Translations under genes and position numbers: made by a program
Shown here: positions 1 to 7,848 of the stretch, piece after piece
How positions within the stretch are numbered: position 1 is the stretch's first letter
How the letters are laid out: each line of letters starts with the position of its first letter
The notes under the pieces: model-generated
Seen by the model: the letters and a program-made list of their open reading frames with translations, nothing else
Told to the model about the DNA's origin: nothing
Database searches by the model: none
Origin: CAXTKD01 sp964244885
GTDB lineage: Bacteria > Pseudomonadota > Alphaproteobacteria > Sphingomonadales > Sphingomonadaceae
Direction: 5' to 3'
Length of the DNA: 20,719 nt
Assembly: GCA_964244885.1 (NCBI GenBank)
Contig: CAXTKD010000021.1
Span: forward strand, 1-20,719

Positions 1-1818
1 CAGGGCGAGCGCATCCGCGTGCTGACCGACGGCATCGGCTCGATCGACGTGTCGAACACCTCGGTGGACCACGCCGTGATCATCAACCCGCTGCTCGCCG
101 ACCGGGTCGAGGTGCTGCGCGGCCCGCAGGCGCTGCTCTACGGCTCGTCGGCGATCGGCGGCGTGGTCAACGTCATCGACAAGCGAATTCCGCGCAAGGT
201 CCCCGACGAGGCGATCCATATCGATGCGCTGGCCAACTACGGCTCGGCGGCCGACGAGATCAGCGGCGCGGGATCGGTCGATGTTCCGGTCGGCACGATG
301 GTCGTGCTCCACGCCGATGGCAGCTACCTCGACTCGGGCGATCTCCACATCGGCGGCCACGTCCTGTCACGCGACCTGCGCGCGCAGGCCGCGGCGTCGC
401 CCGATGCCGACATCCGAGCGCTCGCCGACTTGAAGGGCACGCTTCCCAACACCGCGAGCAAGACCTGGCAGGCGGCGGTGGGGGCCGCGATCATCGGCGA
501 CAACGGCAGCAACCTCGGCGTCTCGCTGTCGCACTACGACAGCTTCTACGGCGTTCCGATCCGCTACTCGCTCGACCCGGCGGAGGAGGCCGAGGCGCCG
601 CGTCTCGACGTCGTCCAGAACCGGCTCGACGTTCGCGCCGAGGTCAAGACCGGCGGCGGCCTGCTCGACACCATCCGCTTTCGCGGCGGCTACGCTCACT
701 ATCGCCATTTCGAGCTCGAAGAGGACGGCTCGGTTGGCACGGCGTTCTACAACGACGGCTATGAAGGCCGGCTCGAGCTGGTGCAGGCGCAGCGCGGCGG
801 GTGGCACGGAGTCGTTGGCGCGCAGGGCTTCCTGCGCGACTTCAATGTCGAGGGCGACGAGGCCTTCCTGCCGAAGAACGAAACGCAGCAATACGGCGTC
901 TTCACGCTGCAGGATTTCGAGCTCGGGCGGCTCAACGCGGAGGTCGGGGCGCGCTACGAATATTCGAAGCTGACGGCGACGACCGACGCGGGCGACCTTC
1001 GCTTCTTCTCGGGCAGCCGCAGCTTCGATGCGCTCTCCGCCTCGGCCGGCGCGACCTATGCGCTGTCCGACGACTGGCGCCTCGGCGTCAATCTCTCGCG
1101 CACCGTCCGCGCGCCGTCGGGCGAGGAACTGTTCGCCAACGGCGGCCATGCCGGGACCGAGGCCTACGAGCTCGGCAACCCCGATTTCGCCAAGGAGAAG
1201 TCGTGGGGCGCCGAGGCCGTGCTGCGCGGCAAGGGACCGGGCTATACGTTCGAGGCGTCGGCCTTTCACAACTGGATTTCCAACTACATCTACGAGGTGC
1301 AGACCGCGCAGGCGGTCTGCGAGGCCGCCGCCGCTCCGAGCGGCCGGACGGTCGACCTGCCGTGCTTCCAGTCGCTGCAGGCGAAGGCGCGCTATTACGG
1401 CGTCGAGGCGGAGGGCACGCTGACGCTGGCGCGGCTGGGCGGCGTCACGCTCGTCGCCGACGCGCTCGGCGACTATGTTCACGCCCAGGTCGTCGGCAGC
1501 GGCCCCGCTCCGCGCATCCCGGCGCTCCGGCTGCTAGGTGGGCTGGAGGCGCAGAGCGAGCCGGTCGACAGCCGCGTCGAGGTAGAATGGGTCGACAGCC
1601 AGCACCGCGTCACCGGCTTCGAGACGCCGACGAGCGGCTATTCGCTGGTCAACGCCTCGCTGGCGTTCCGGCCGTGGGGCAGGGACGGCGTCGCGAGCTT
1701 CGTGCTGTCGGCGAACAACATCTTCGATGTCACCGCGCGCCGCCACGCCTCCTTCCTCGCCGACTATGCGCCGCTCCCCGGCCGCGACTTCCGGATCAGC
1801 GCGCGGATGACCTTCTGA
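1..1818 (+). CDS. TonB-dependent outer-membrane receptor (5' end missing)
   Basis: The reading frame is open from base 1, so the start, signal peptide and TonB box lie upstream; 605 residues are visible. The left end is the plug domain, with the typical VEVLRGPQALLYG-SSAIGG-VVNVID region near visible residues 35-60. The rest is a beta-barrel of alternating amphipathic strands ending in a C-terminal phenylalanine (RISARMTF), the usual outer-membrane assembly signal. Such receptors use TonB/ExbBD energy to import a bound ligand into the periplasm. The barrel start (LGVSLSHYDSFYGVP) recalls the ZnuD-like branch, but no histidine-rich metal loop is present, so the ligand is unknown. Two cysteines (codons at 1318 and 1363) lie in one probable surface loop and may form a disulfide. 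An S10 peptidase follows on the same strand after 67 bp. Family assignment is secure; substrate is not. Confidence 0.95.
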   Translation, partial: QGERIRVLTDGIGSIDVSNTSVDHAVIINPLLADRVEVLRGPQALLYGSSAIGGVVNVIDKRIPRKVPDEAIHIDALANYGSAADEISGAGSVDVPVGTMVVLHADGSYLDSGDLHIGGHVLSRDLRAQAAASPDADIRALADLKGTLPNTASKTWQAAVGAAIIGDNGSNLGVSLSHYDSFYGVPIRYSLDPAEEAEAPRLDVVQNRLDVRAEVKTGGGLLDTIRFRGGYAHYRHFELEEDGSVGTAFYNDGYEGRLELVQAQRGGWHGVVGAQGFLRDFNVEGDEAFLPKNETQQYGVFTLQDFELGRLNAEVGARYEYSKLTATTDAGDLRFFSGSRSFDALSASAGATYALSDDWRLGVNLSRTVRAPSGEELFANGGHAGTEAYELGNPDFAKEKSWGAEAVLRGKGPGYTFEASAFHNWISNYIYEVQTAQAVCEAAAAPSGRTVDLPCFQSLQAKARYYGVEAEGTLTLARLGGVTLVADALGDYVHAQVVGSGPAPRIPALRLLGGLEAQSEPVDSRVEVEWVDSQHRVTGFETPTSGYSLVNASLAFRPWGRDGVASFVLSANNIFDVTARRHASFLADYAPLPGRDFRISARMTF

Positions 1819-1885
1819 CGCGGTTGCGCGGCGTCGAGGCGCGCGTGTAGGACAGTGCCGTATACGATTGGGAAGGCCCCATCCG

Positions 1886-3520
1886 ATGCGTCATCTCCTG
1901 TTGCTTGCGCTGCTCGGTTTCGCTCTCCCAGCCGTCGCGCAGGAGAAGCCCGACGCCGAAATGCCGACGCAGACGGCCGAGAAGCACAAGGACGCGACGA
2001 GCGCCGAGGCCGAGCGCGGCTGGGCGCGCGCGCCGGTCGAGGAGCAGACCGTCGCCACCAAGCACAGCATCGTGCTGCCCAGCGGCAAGATGGACTATAC
2101 CGCGACCGCCGGCACGCTCACCATCCGGAGCGACGACGGCAAGCCGACCGCGAGCTATTTCTACACCGCCTACACCGCCGCGGGCTCGACCCCCGGAACG
2201 CGCCGCCCGGTCACCTTCTTCTACAACGGCGGCCCCGGCTCGGCGACGGTCTGGCTCCACATGGGCTCCTTCGCTCCCGTCCGAGTGCGCACCGGCAACC
2301 CGGAGATCATCCGCCCGGCGCCCTTCGGCTTCGGCCCCAACGCCGACACGCTGCTCGACAAGTCGGACCTCGTGTTCATCGACATGATCGGCGCGGGCTA
2401 TTCGCGCGCCGTCGGCGAGGCGAAGAACAAGGACTTCTGGGGCGTCGACCAGGACGTCGACGGCTTCGCCCGCGTGATCATCCGCTACCTCACCAAGAAC
2501 GGCCGCTGGAACAGCCCGAAGTTCCTGTTCGGCGAGAGCTACGGCACGCTCCGCTCCGGCGCGCTCGCCTATCAGCTGCAGGACCGGGGCGTGGCGCTCA
2601 ACGGCGTCGTGCTGCTGTCGTCGATCCTCAACTACGGCGTCCGCCAGCCGGGCTACGACCAGATCTACCTGACCTATTTGCCGAGCTTCGCCGCCACCGC
2701 CTGGTATCACAACCGCCTGCAGAACCGCCCGCCCGCGCTCGCGCCGTTCCTCGCCGAGGTCCGCGCCTTCGCGGTCGGCCCCTATGCCTCGGCGCTGTCC
2801 AAGGGCCAGAACATCCCGGACGCCGAGCGCGATTCGATCGCGCAGAAGCTGTCCGAATATACCGGGCTCTCCGTGAACTTCATCAAGCTCGCCAACCTTC
2901 GCGTCGACCTCTCGCGCTTCCAGAAGGAGCTGCTGCGCGACCGCCGGCTGACCGTCGGCCGCCTCGATTCGCGCTACACCGGCATCGACGCCGACGCGGC
3001 GGGGGAGGGGCCGGAGTATGACGTCTCAAGCATCGCCGCGACCGGCGCCTTCGTCGGCCTGTTCAACGACTATATCGCGCACGACCTCGGCTATCGCACC
3101 GACATGCCCTACACGCTGAGCGCCTCGGGCGGCCCGGGCTTCGACTGGGACTGGCGCCACCGCGCCCCCGGCCAGCGCGGCGGGCGCGGCCAGACGACGC
3201 CCAACACCGCGATGGACCTCGCCGCCGCGATGCGCCTCAACCCCTATATGAAGGTGCTGTCGCTGAACGGCTATTACGACATGGCGACGCCGTTCTTCGG
3301 CACCGAGTTCGATGTCTCCCACATGATGCTGGAGCCGTCGCAGCGCGGGAACGTCAGCTTCAAATATTACGAGTCCGGCCACATGGCTTATCTCAACCCC
3401 GCCGTGCTGCACGAGATGCACACCGATCTCGCCCGCTATTACGACGACGCGGTCGGCGCGGCGGTCAGCGGCAAGCCGGGCCAGAAGGCGACGCTTTCGG
3501 GCACGACACCGACCAACTAA
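1886..3520 (+). CDS. Secreted S10-family serine carboxypeptidase
   Basis: A 544-residue exported exopeptidase expected to remove C-terminal residues from peptides in the periplasm or outside the cell. I chose ATG 1886 because it directly opens a Sec signal peptide (MRHLLLLALLGFALPAVAQ, probable cleavage after residue 18) and has a GGGAAGG ribosome-binding site about 9 nt upstream; the in-frame TTG at 1868 would put polar residues before it. Family motifs: oxyanion-region NGGPGS at residues 114-119, nucleophile Ser218 in GESYGT, Asp465 in NGYYDMATPF, and His499 in ESGHMAYL. Order and spacing fit the S10 Ser-Asp-His triad. In bacterial members the classic GESYAG becomes GESYGT, as here. It lies just after a TonB receptor, suggesting linked peptide breakdown and uptake. 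Specificity cannot be read from sequence. Confidence 0.93.
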   Translation: MRHLLLLALLGFALPAVAQEKPDAEMPTQTAEKHKDATSAEAERGWARAPVEEQTVATKHSIVLPSGKMDYTATAGTLTIRSDDGKPTASYFYTAYTAAGSTPGTRRPVTFFYNGGPGSATVWLHMGSFAPVRVRTGNPEIIRPAPFGFGPNADTLLDKSDLVFIDMIGAGYSRAVGEAKNKDFWGVDQDVDGFARVIIRYLTKNGRWNSPKFLFGESYGTLRSGALAYQLQDRGVALNGVVLLSSILNYGVRQPGYDQIYLTYLPSFAATAWYHNRLQNRPPALAPFLAEVRAFAVGPYASALSKGQNIPDAERDSIAQKLSEYTGLSVNFIKLANLRVDLSRFQKELLRDRRLTVGRLDSRYTGIDADAAGEGPEYDVSSIAATGAFVGLFNDYIAHDLGYRTDMPYTLSASGGPGFDWDWRHRAPGQRGGRGQTTPNTAMDLAAAMRLNPYMKVLSLNGYYDMATPFFGTEFDVSHMMLEPSQRGNVSFKYYESGHMAYLNPAVLHEMHTDLARYYDDAVGAAVSGKPGQKATLSGTTPTN

Positions 3521-3531
3521 AACACAAACCT

Positions 3532-3614
3532 CCGTTCGTGGTGAGCCTGTCGAACCACATGGCTTGCTCCGACTGCCGAGCGACTACGTCCTTCGACAAG
3601 CTCAGGACGAACGG
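3532..3614. repeat. Paired-hairpin (REP/BIME-like) inverted repeat A
   Basis: Two 27-nt arms (3532-3558 and 3588-3614) form an imperfect inverted repeat around a 29-nt spacer, in the gap between the S10 peptidase and the ATP-grasp gene. Each arm also folds on itself: GTGGT/ACCAC in the left arm and GTCCT/AGGAC in the right arm, both enclosing an 11-nt loop of the form GAGC-YTG-TCGA (reverse complement on the right). Four of the five differences between the arms are paired changes that keep these small stems intact. The core matches a repeat I associate with sphingomonad intergenic DNA. It is probably a non-coding mobile REP-type element and may affect transcript stability. Confidence 0.8.
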
Positions 3615-3616
3615 AT

Positions 3617-3623
3617 AGGTGGA
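3617..3623 (+). promoter_or_regulatory. Ribosome-binding site deciding the ATP-grasp start
   Basis: AGGTGGA lies 4 nt before ATG 3628, which favours that start. The alternative in-frame GTG at 3619 overlaps this site and would have only repeat-element sequence upstream. The site begins 3 nt after the end of the preceding hairpin repeat. Confidence 0.6.
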
Positions 3624-3627
3624 TTCG

Positions 3628-4527
3628 ATGCCCGATCTCGCCATCGTCTACGAGCACCCCCTGTGGTTCGAGCCGCTGTTCGCGGCGCTCGATCGCCGGG
3701 GGGTCGCCTATTCCAAGGTCGGCCTCGACGACCACATCTTCGATCCCGCCGAGAGCCCGCCGCCCGCGCCGCTGATCCTCAGCCGCGTCGCGATGTCGTC
3801 CTTCCTGCGCGGTGCGGAGCACCCGATCTTCTACGCCCAGTCGCTGTTCGCGCATTGGGAGCGGCAAGCCCGCGTCCTCAACGGCACCAAGGCGCTGGAG
3901 GTCGACGCCTCGAAGGCGCGCCAGCTCTCGCTGATCCATGCGCTCGGCCTTGATGCTCCCGCCACCCGCGCGGCGCACCGCGCCACCGATCTCGTCAAGG
4001 CGTCGGAAGGCCTGCGTTTCCCGATCGTCGTCAAGGCCGACATCGGCGGAGCGGGCGCGGGCATCGTCCGCTACGACAGCGTCGCGGACCTCGCCGCCGC
4101 GGTCGCCGCCGGAACCACGCCGATGGGCGTCAACAACGTCGTCCTCGTCCAGGAATATGCGCCCCGCCGCGGCGACAAGGTTACGCGGGTCGAGACGCTC
4201 AATGGGAAATTCCTGTACGCCATCGACATCGAAAGCGCCGGCGACACCTTCGACCTCTGCCCCGCCGACGCCTGCGCCAACGGCCGCCCTCCGGTACGGT
4301 TTATTAAGGCCGACCTATCTCCCGAGTTGATCCTCGCCTCGGAGCGCATCGCGCAAGCCGCCGGCCTCGATCTCGGCGGCGTCGAGTTCCTGATCGACGA
4401 CCGCGATGGCGTGGCCCGCTTCTACGACATCAACGCGCTCTCCAACTTCGTCGCCAATCCGCTCGACGTCCTCGGCTGGGATCCGCACGAGCAGTTGGTC
4501 GATTATCTCCAAGGCCTGATCGCATGA
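3628..4527 (+). CDS. ATP-grasp ligase, RimK/glutathione-synthase-like, function unknown
   Basis: A 299-residue cytoplasmic protein with the ATP-grasp layout: an N-terminal pre-ATP-grasp domain (about 1-95), then the ATP-binding half with Lys136 in IVVKAD and a glycine-rich loop (GGAGAG, 140-145), VLVQEY as the hinge strand, and C-terminal metal ligands Glu253 (GGVEF) and the D267-I-N269 triplet in FYDINALSNF. Enzymes of this fold join a carboxylate to an amine or other nucleophile through an acyl phosphate, as RimK does with glutamate. The last ligand motif is DIN rather than the ExN common in RimK and D-Ala ligases. Its stop overlaps the start of the LLM monooxygenase (ATGA at 4524-4527), so the two are translationally coupled and probably act in one pathway. 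The substrate is unknown. Confidence 0.85.
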   Translation: MPDLAIVYEHPLWFEPLFAALDRRGVAYSKVGLDDHIFDPAESPPPAPLILSRVAMSSFLRGAEHPIFYAQSLFAHWERQARVLNGTKALEVDASKARQLSLIHALGLDAPATRAAHRATDLVKASEGLRFPIVVKADIGGAGAGIVRYDSVADLAAAVAAGTTPMGVNNVVLVQEYAPRRGDKVTRVETLNGKFLYAIDIESAGDTFDLCPADACANGRPPVRFIKADLSPELILASERIAQAAGLDLGGVEFLIDDRDGVARFYDINALSNFVANPLDVLGWDPHEQLVDYLQGLIA

Positions 4528-5579
4528 GGTACGGCTTCTGGATGCCCGTCTTCGGCGGCTGGCTGCGCAACGTCCCCGACGAGGGCATGGAAGCGACCTG
4601 GGACTATGTCCGCACCCTCACCCAGCGCGCCGAGGCGACCGGCTGGGATATGTCGCTGATCGCCGAGCTGAACTTGAACGACATTAAGGGCATCGAAGCC
4701 CCCGCGCTCGACGCCTGGTCCACCGCCGCCGCCCTCGCCGCGGTGACGGACAGCCTCGAATTGATGGTCGCCGTCCGCCCCAATTTCCACCAGCCCGCGC
4801 TGTTCGCCAAGCAGGCCGCCAACATCGACCGCATCTCGAACGGCCGCCTGTCGCTGAACGTCGTCTCCTCCTGGTGGGCCGACGAGGCGCGGCAATACGG
4901 CCTGCAGTTCGACCAGCACGACGACCGCTACGCGCGGACAGCGGAATGGCTGAGCGTCGTGGAAGGCCTGTGGAGCGAGGAGCGCTTCAGCTTCTCCGGC
5001 CAGTTCTACCAGACCGAAGACGCGATCTGCTCGCCCAAGCCCGCCACCAAGCCCGTCGTCTACGCCGGCGGCGAGAGCGAAGCCGCCAAGACGATGATCG
5101 CCACCCTCTGCGACGCCTATGTCATGCACGGCGACCCGGCGTCGGCCGTCGCGCCGAAGATCACCGACATGGCCGAGCGGCGAAGCCGGTCGGGCAAGCG
5201 CCCCATGACCTACGGCATGGCCGCCTACGCCATCGTCCGCGACAGCGAGGCTGAGGCGAAGCGCGAGCTGGCGCGGATCACCGAGGTCAGCGAGCTCCCC
5301 GCGGGCTACGCCAATTTCGACCAGTGGCTTTCAGGCACCCAGCTTGAGCGCGAGTTCAAGATCCAGGAATATTCGGTTTCGAACCGAGGCCTCCGACCCA
5401 ACCTCGTCGGCACCCCCGAGCAATTGGCCGAGCGCATCGAGGAATACGAAGCCGCCGGCCTCGGCCTCCTCCTCCTCCAGATGAGCCCGCAGGCCGAGGA
5501 GATGGACCGCTTCGCGGCGCAGGTGATTGGCCCGGCGAAGGCGCGGGCGGCAAAGGCCCCACCCCCACCCCTCCCCTGA
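4524..5579 (+). CDS. LLM-class flavin-dependent monooxygenase (SsuD/SfnG-like)
   Basis: A 351-residue bacterial-luciferase-like TIM-barrel protein. Recognisable segments are the N-terminal strand RYGFWMPVFGGW, the FMN-region stretch QPALFAKQAANIDRISNGR followed by LNVVSSWW, then HDDRYARTAEWL, SPKPATKPVVYAGGES, and LVGTPEQLAERIEEYEAAG near the C-terminus. The layout resembles the FMNH2-dependent sulfonate and sulfone monooxygenases SsuD and SfnG, which use reduced flavin from a partner reductase and O2. No reductase or sulfur-transport gene is nearby, so a sulfur role is not supported. The start overlaps the ATP-grasp stop by 4 nt. The last codons (PPPPLP) and the TGA stop lie inside an inverted repeat, so the natural C-terminus has probably been replaced. 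It is distinct from RutA at the right edge. Confidence 0.88.
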   Translation: MRYGFWMPVFGGWLRNVPDEGMEATWDYVRTLTQRAEATGWDMSLIAELNLNDIKGIEAPALDAWSTAAALAAVTDSLELMVAVRPNFHQPALFAKQAANIDRISNGRLSLNVVSSWWADEARQYGLQFDQHDDRYARTAEWLSVVEGLWSEERFSFSGQFYQTEDAICSPKPATKPVVYAGGESEAAKTMIATLCDAYVMHGDPASAVAPKITDMAERRSRSGKRPMTYGMAAYAIVRDSEAEAKRELARITEVSELPAGYANFDQWLSGTQLEREFKIQEYSVSNRGLRPNLVGTPEQLAERIEEYEAAGLGLLLLQMSPQAEEMDRFAAQVIGPAKARAAKAPPPPLP

Positions 5580-5645
5580 AGGAGAGGGGCTTTTGCACCG
5601 TGCTGACCGAAGCCCCTCTCCTTCAGGGGAGGGGTTGGGGTGGGG
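5557..5645. repeat. Inverted repeat B between convergent genes
   Basis: Two 35-nt arms (5557-5591 and 5611-5645) are complementary at 34 of 35 positions, around a 19-nt loop. Each arm also contains its own CCCCTC/GAGGGG hairpin (5568-5589 and 5613-5634). The left arm overlaps the 3' end of the LLM gene and supplies its stop codon. The right arm ends 14 nt before the stop of the convergent DUF885 gene. A GC-rich stem of this length could terminate transcription from both sides, although no long T-tract follows either arm. The CCTCCCC core relates it to the repeat at 8712-8811. Confidence 0.85.
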
Positions 5646-5659
5646 AGCAGCGCTGGGCG

Positions 5660-7486
5660 CTAAGCCGCCCTTGTCTTCGCGATATAATCGTCGATCACCG
5701 TCGCCAGCACGGTCAGCGGGACGCCGCCGGTCTGCACCACCGCGTCGTCGAAGTCCCGCACGTCGAACTTCGGTCCGAGCGCCGCCCGCGCCTTTTCGCG
5801 CAGCCGGACGACCTCGGTGTGGCCGACCTTGTAGCCGCAGGCCTGCCCCGGCGAGGCGCAATAGCGGTCGACCTCGCTGGTCACCGCCGCCACCGAGCGG
5901 CCGGTGGTGCTCCGCATGTAATCCACCGCCTTCTCGCGGCTCCACCTCTTCGAGTGCAGCCCGGTGTCGGTGACGAGCCGCGAGGCGCGGAAGCGCAGCG
6001 CTTGGTACATGCCGATCTGGCCGAAGGGATCGTCCTTGTAGAAGCCGAGCTCGTCGACCAGCTGCTCCGAATAGAGCGCCCAGCCTTCGACGAAGGCGTT
6101 GAAGCCCATCAGCGAGGTGATCAGCGGCACCTCGCTCCGATGCTCGGCGATATAGGCGAACTGCCAGCTATGCCCCGGAAGCCCCTCGTGCGCCGACAGC
6201 GACGGAATGGTGTATTTCGGCCAGTTCGCGGTGTCCTTCAGGTTGATGTAATAGATCGCCGGCCGCGAGCCATCGAGCGACGCGGGGTTCATGTAGCCGA
6301 GCGCGGCGCCCGACTCGATGTCGGCCGGCACCCGCTTGACCTGAACGTTGGCGTTCATCTTCATCTTCGAGACGCGCGGCAGGAAGCTTCTGAGCTCGTC
6401 CATCTTGCCCGAGACGTAGGCGACCGCCTCCGCCTTTCCGGCGTCGGTGTTGGCGAACAGCTGCCTCGGGTCCTTGGTCAGCGCCGCCAGCCGGTCGCCG
6501 ACCGAGCCCTGCGTCATGCCCTGGGCCTTGAACACCGCGTCCATCCGAGCGTCGAGCTCGGCTCCCTGCTCCAGGCCCATCCGGTGGATCTCGTCCGGCG
6601 TCATGTTGGTGCTCGTCGCATATTGCAGCAGCCAGGCGTAATAGGCGTCGCCCTGCGGCAGCTTCCACGCGCCCGCGTCGTGAGTCGCACGGCCACGGAT
6701 CGTGGTCATCGCCGCGATCTGGCGGTCGAGCGCCGGGTAGACCTGGCCGCCGACGATCTTCGCCGCGCGGCCGGCCCAGTCGCCGGCGATTCCCTTGGCC
6801 TTCGCCTTGTCGGCGAGCGTCGTCACCATCCGGGCGCTCGCCGCCGGAACCGCGCGCAGGCCCTTCAGCTGGCCGAGCGCGGTGTCGAGCACGAAATCCG
6901 GCGCGATCACGCCCATCGCCGCGTCATGCCGGGCCTGCGCGGTCTCCTGGTCGATCGCGGTCGCGAAGGCGGCGAGCCGCGACAGATAGGCCTCGGCGTC
7001 GCTTACGCTCTCCAGCTTGTGCGCGGTGTTCAGGAACTCGGGAATGCCCTGGTACGAACCATCCTGCTGGCTGACCACATAGGGGTTGCCGCCGCCGAGC
7101 GAGCCGACTCCGCCATAAGCGAACTGCGTTCCGCGCTGGCCGTTGGCGAGGCAATAGGCGAGCGAATCGTAGAGCACGCGGTCGTGGCCGCCGAGCGCGC
7201 CCCGGTTCACCCCCGCCAGCATCTTCTGGTAGCGCGCGATGTCGCCGGGCGTCCTGGCGCGCGCCGCCGCCGACCGGTCGCCGAGCTTCGACCGCGCCCA
7301 CGCATTCTTGCCGGTGTCGAGCCCCAAATAGCTGAGCGTCTCGGGCGAGTCCGAGAGGATGTCGTTGGCGATGGCGTCGAGCACGCCGTGGAGCTTGGGG
7401 TCGATCGCCGCCACCGCGGGCCAGGCGAGGCCGGCGAGGCCGAGGGCGGCGGTGTTGAGCATGAAGTCGCGGCGATTGCTGAGCAT
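5660..7486 (-). CDS. Tat-exported DUF885 metallopeptidase-like protein
   Basis: A 608-residue protein starting at ATG 7486, with GGGGAT 6 nt upstream as ribosome-binding site. The N-terminus carries a twin-arginine signal (NRRDFML, Arg5-Arg6; hydrophobic core to about residue 27), so it is exported folded, probably with a metal bound. The body is a DUF885 domain. The zinc-peptidase-like motif HEGLPGH spans residues 433-439 (His433, Glu434, His439), and a downstream FVEGWALYSEQ supplies Glu467 as likely third ligand. This is the HExxxGH pattern of gluzincin-like enzymes, but few DUF885 proteins have been characterised. It may hydrolyse peptides or amides in the periplasm. It lies 63 bp downstream of the small XRE gene on the same strand and converges with the LLM gene. 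Confidence 0.9.
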   Translation of the reverse strand: MLSNRRDFMLNTAALGLAGLAWPAVAAIDPKLHGVLDAIANDILSDSPETLSYLGLDTGKNAWARSKLGDRSAAARARTPGDIARYQKMLAGVNRGALGGHDRVLYDSLAYCLANGQRGTQFAYGGVGSLGGGNPYVVSQQDGSYQGIPEFLNTAHKLESVSDAEAYLSRLAAFATAIDQETAQARHDAAMGVIAPDFVLDTALGQLKGLRAVPAASARMVTTLADKAKAKGIAGDWAGRAAKIVGGQVYPALDRQIAAMTTIRGRATHDAGAWKLPQGDAYYAWLLQYATSTNMTPDEIHRMGLEQGAELDARMDAVFKAQGMTQGSVGDRLAALTKDPRQLFANTDAGKAEAVAYVSGKMDELRSFLPRVSKMKMNANVQVKRVPADIESGAALGYMNPASLDGSRPAIYYINLKDTANWPKYTIPSLSAHEGLPGHSWQFAYIAEHRSEVPLITSLMGFNAFVEGWALYSEQLVDELGFYKDDPFGQIGMYQALRFRASRLVTDTGLHSKRWSREKAVDYMRSTTGRSVAAVTSEVDRYCASPGQACGYKVGHTEVVRLREKARAALGPKFDVRDFDDAVVQTGGVPLTVLATVIDDYIAKTRAA

Positions 7487-7549
7487 CGAATATCCCCGGA
7501 ATGTGATGGGGAAACCCTATGCCGCGCCCCGCGGCCGGGCAAGGCGCGG

Positions 7550-7765
7550 CTAGCCGCCGGCGCGCAAATCCTCAGGGCTCACGCCGAGCGCCTTGGCGAT
7601 CAGCGCGGCGCGCGGCGGGGTCAGCTCGCGCTGGCCGATCTCGAGCTTGGATAAGGTCGAGCCATTGAGCCGCGCGCCTGTGTCCGGCGCTTCGAGCCGC
7701 GCCGCCAGCTGGTCGAGCGTCAGCCCCCGCTCGCGCCGTATCGTCCGTATCCTGTTCGCTGCCAT
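7550..7765 (-). CDS. Small XRE-family (Cro/CI-type) HTH regulator
   Basis: A 71-residue protein that is almost only a Cro/CI helix-turn-helix: RTIRRERGLTLDQLAARL (helices 1-2), GSTLSKLEIGQREL (helix 3 with the typical STLSKLE signature), then TPPRAALIAKALGVSPEDL. ATG 7765 is preceded by GGGAAGGGGA at a normal distance. The segment between helices 2 and 3 (EAPDTGARLN) is several residues longer than in typical XRE domains, where about four residues such as GVSR suffice. There is no effector or dimerisation domain, so it probably acts as a simple DNA-binding repressor. It sits between the oxygenase gene (83 bp upstream) and the DUF885 gene (63 bp downstream), all on the same strand, and may control one or both. 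Confidence 0.85.
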   Translation of the reverse strand: MAANRIRTIRRERGLTLDQLAARLEAPDTGARLNGSTLSKLEIGQRELTPPRAALIAKALGVSPEDLRAGG

Positions 7766-7848
7766 CGGTCCCCTTCCCGGCGTCGAAGAACGCCGAAGCT
7801 ACGAGGCGGGGAGGCGGACGGATGCAACGTGGTTAAGAATTCACGAAT

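Noticed and set aside
367..1482. A 371-codon open frame on the minus strand inside the TonB receptor gene
   Set aside because: It is an antisense shadow with Arg/Ala-rich low-information sequence, while the plus-strand frame has clear receptor motifs across the same span.
4524..5579. The first LLM monooxygenase as a second RutA
   Set aside because: It lacks the RutA blocks SMIKLRGFGGKTEFW and LITGWQ seen at 20262-20719. Its sequence runs closer to SfnG/SsuD-type enzymes.
5600..7654. A 684-codon open frame on the plus strand opposite the DUF885 gene
   Set aside because: It mirrors the real minus-strand gene codon for codon, has Arg/Val/Gly-rich composition with no recognisable domain, and arises because GC-rich coding leaves few stops on the opposite strand. 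The minus-strand protein has a Tat signal and a HEGLPGH motif.
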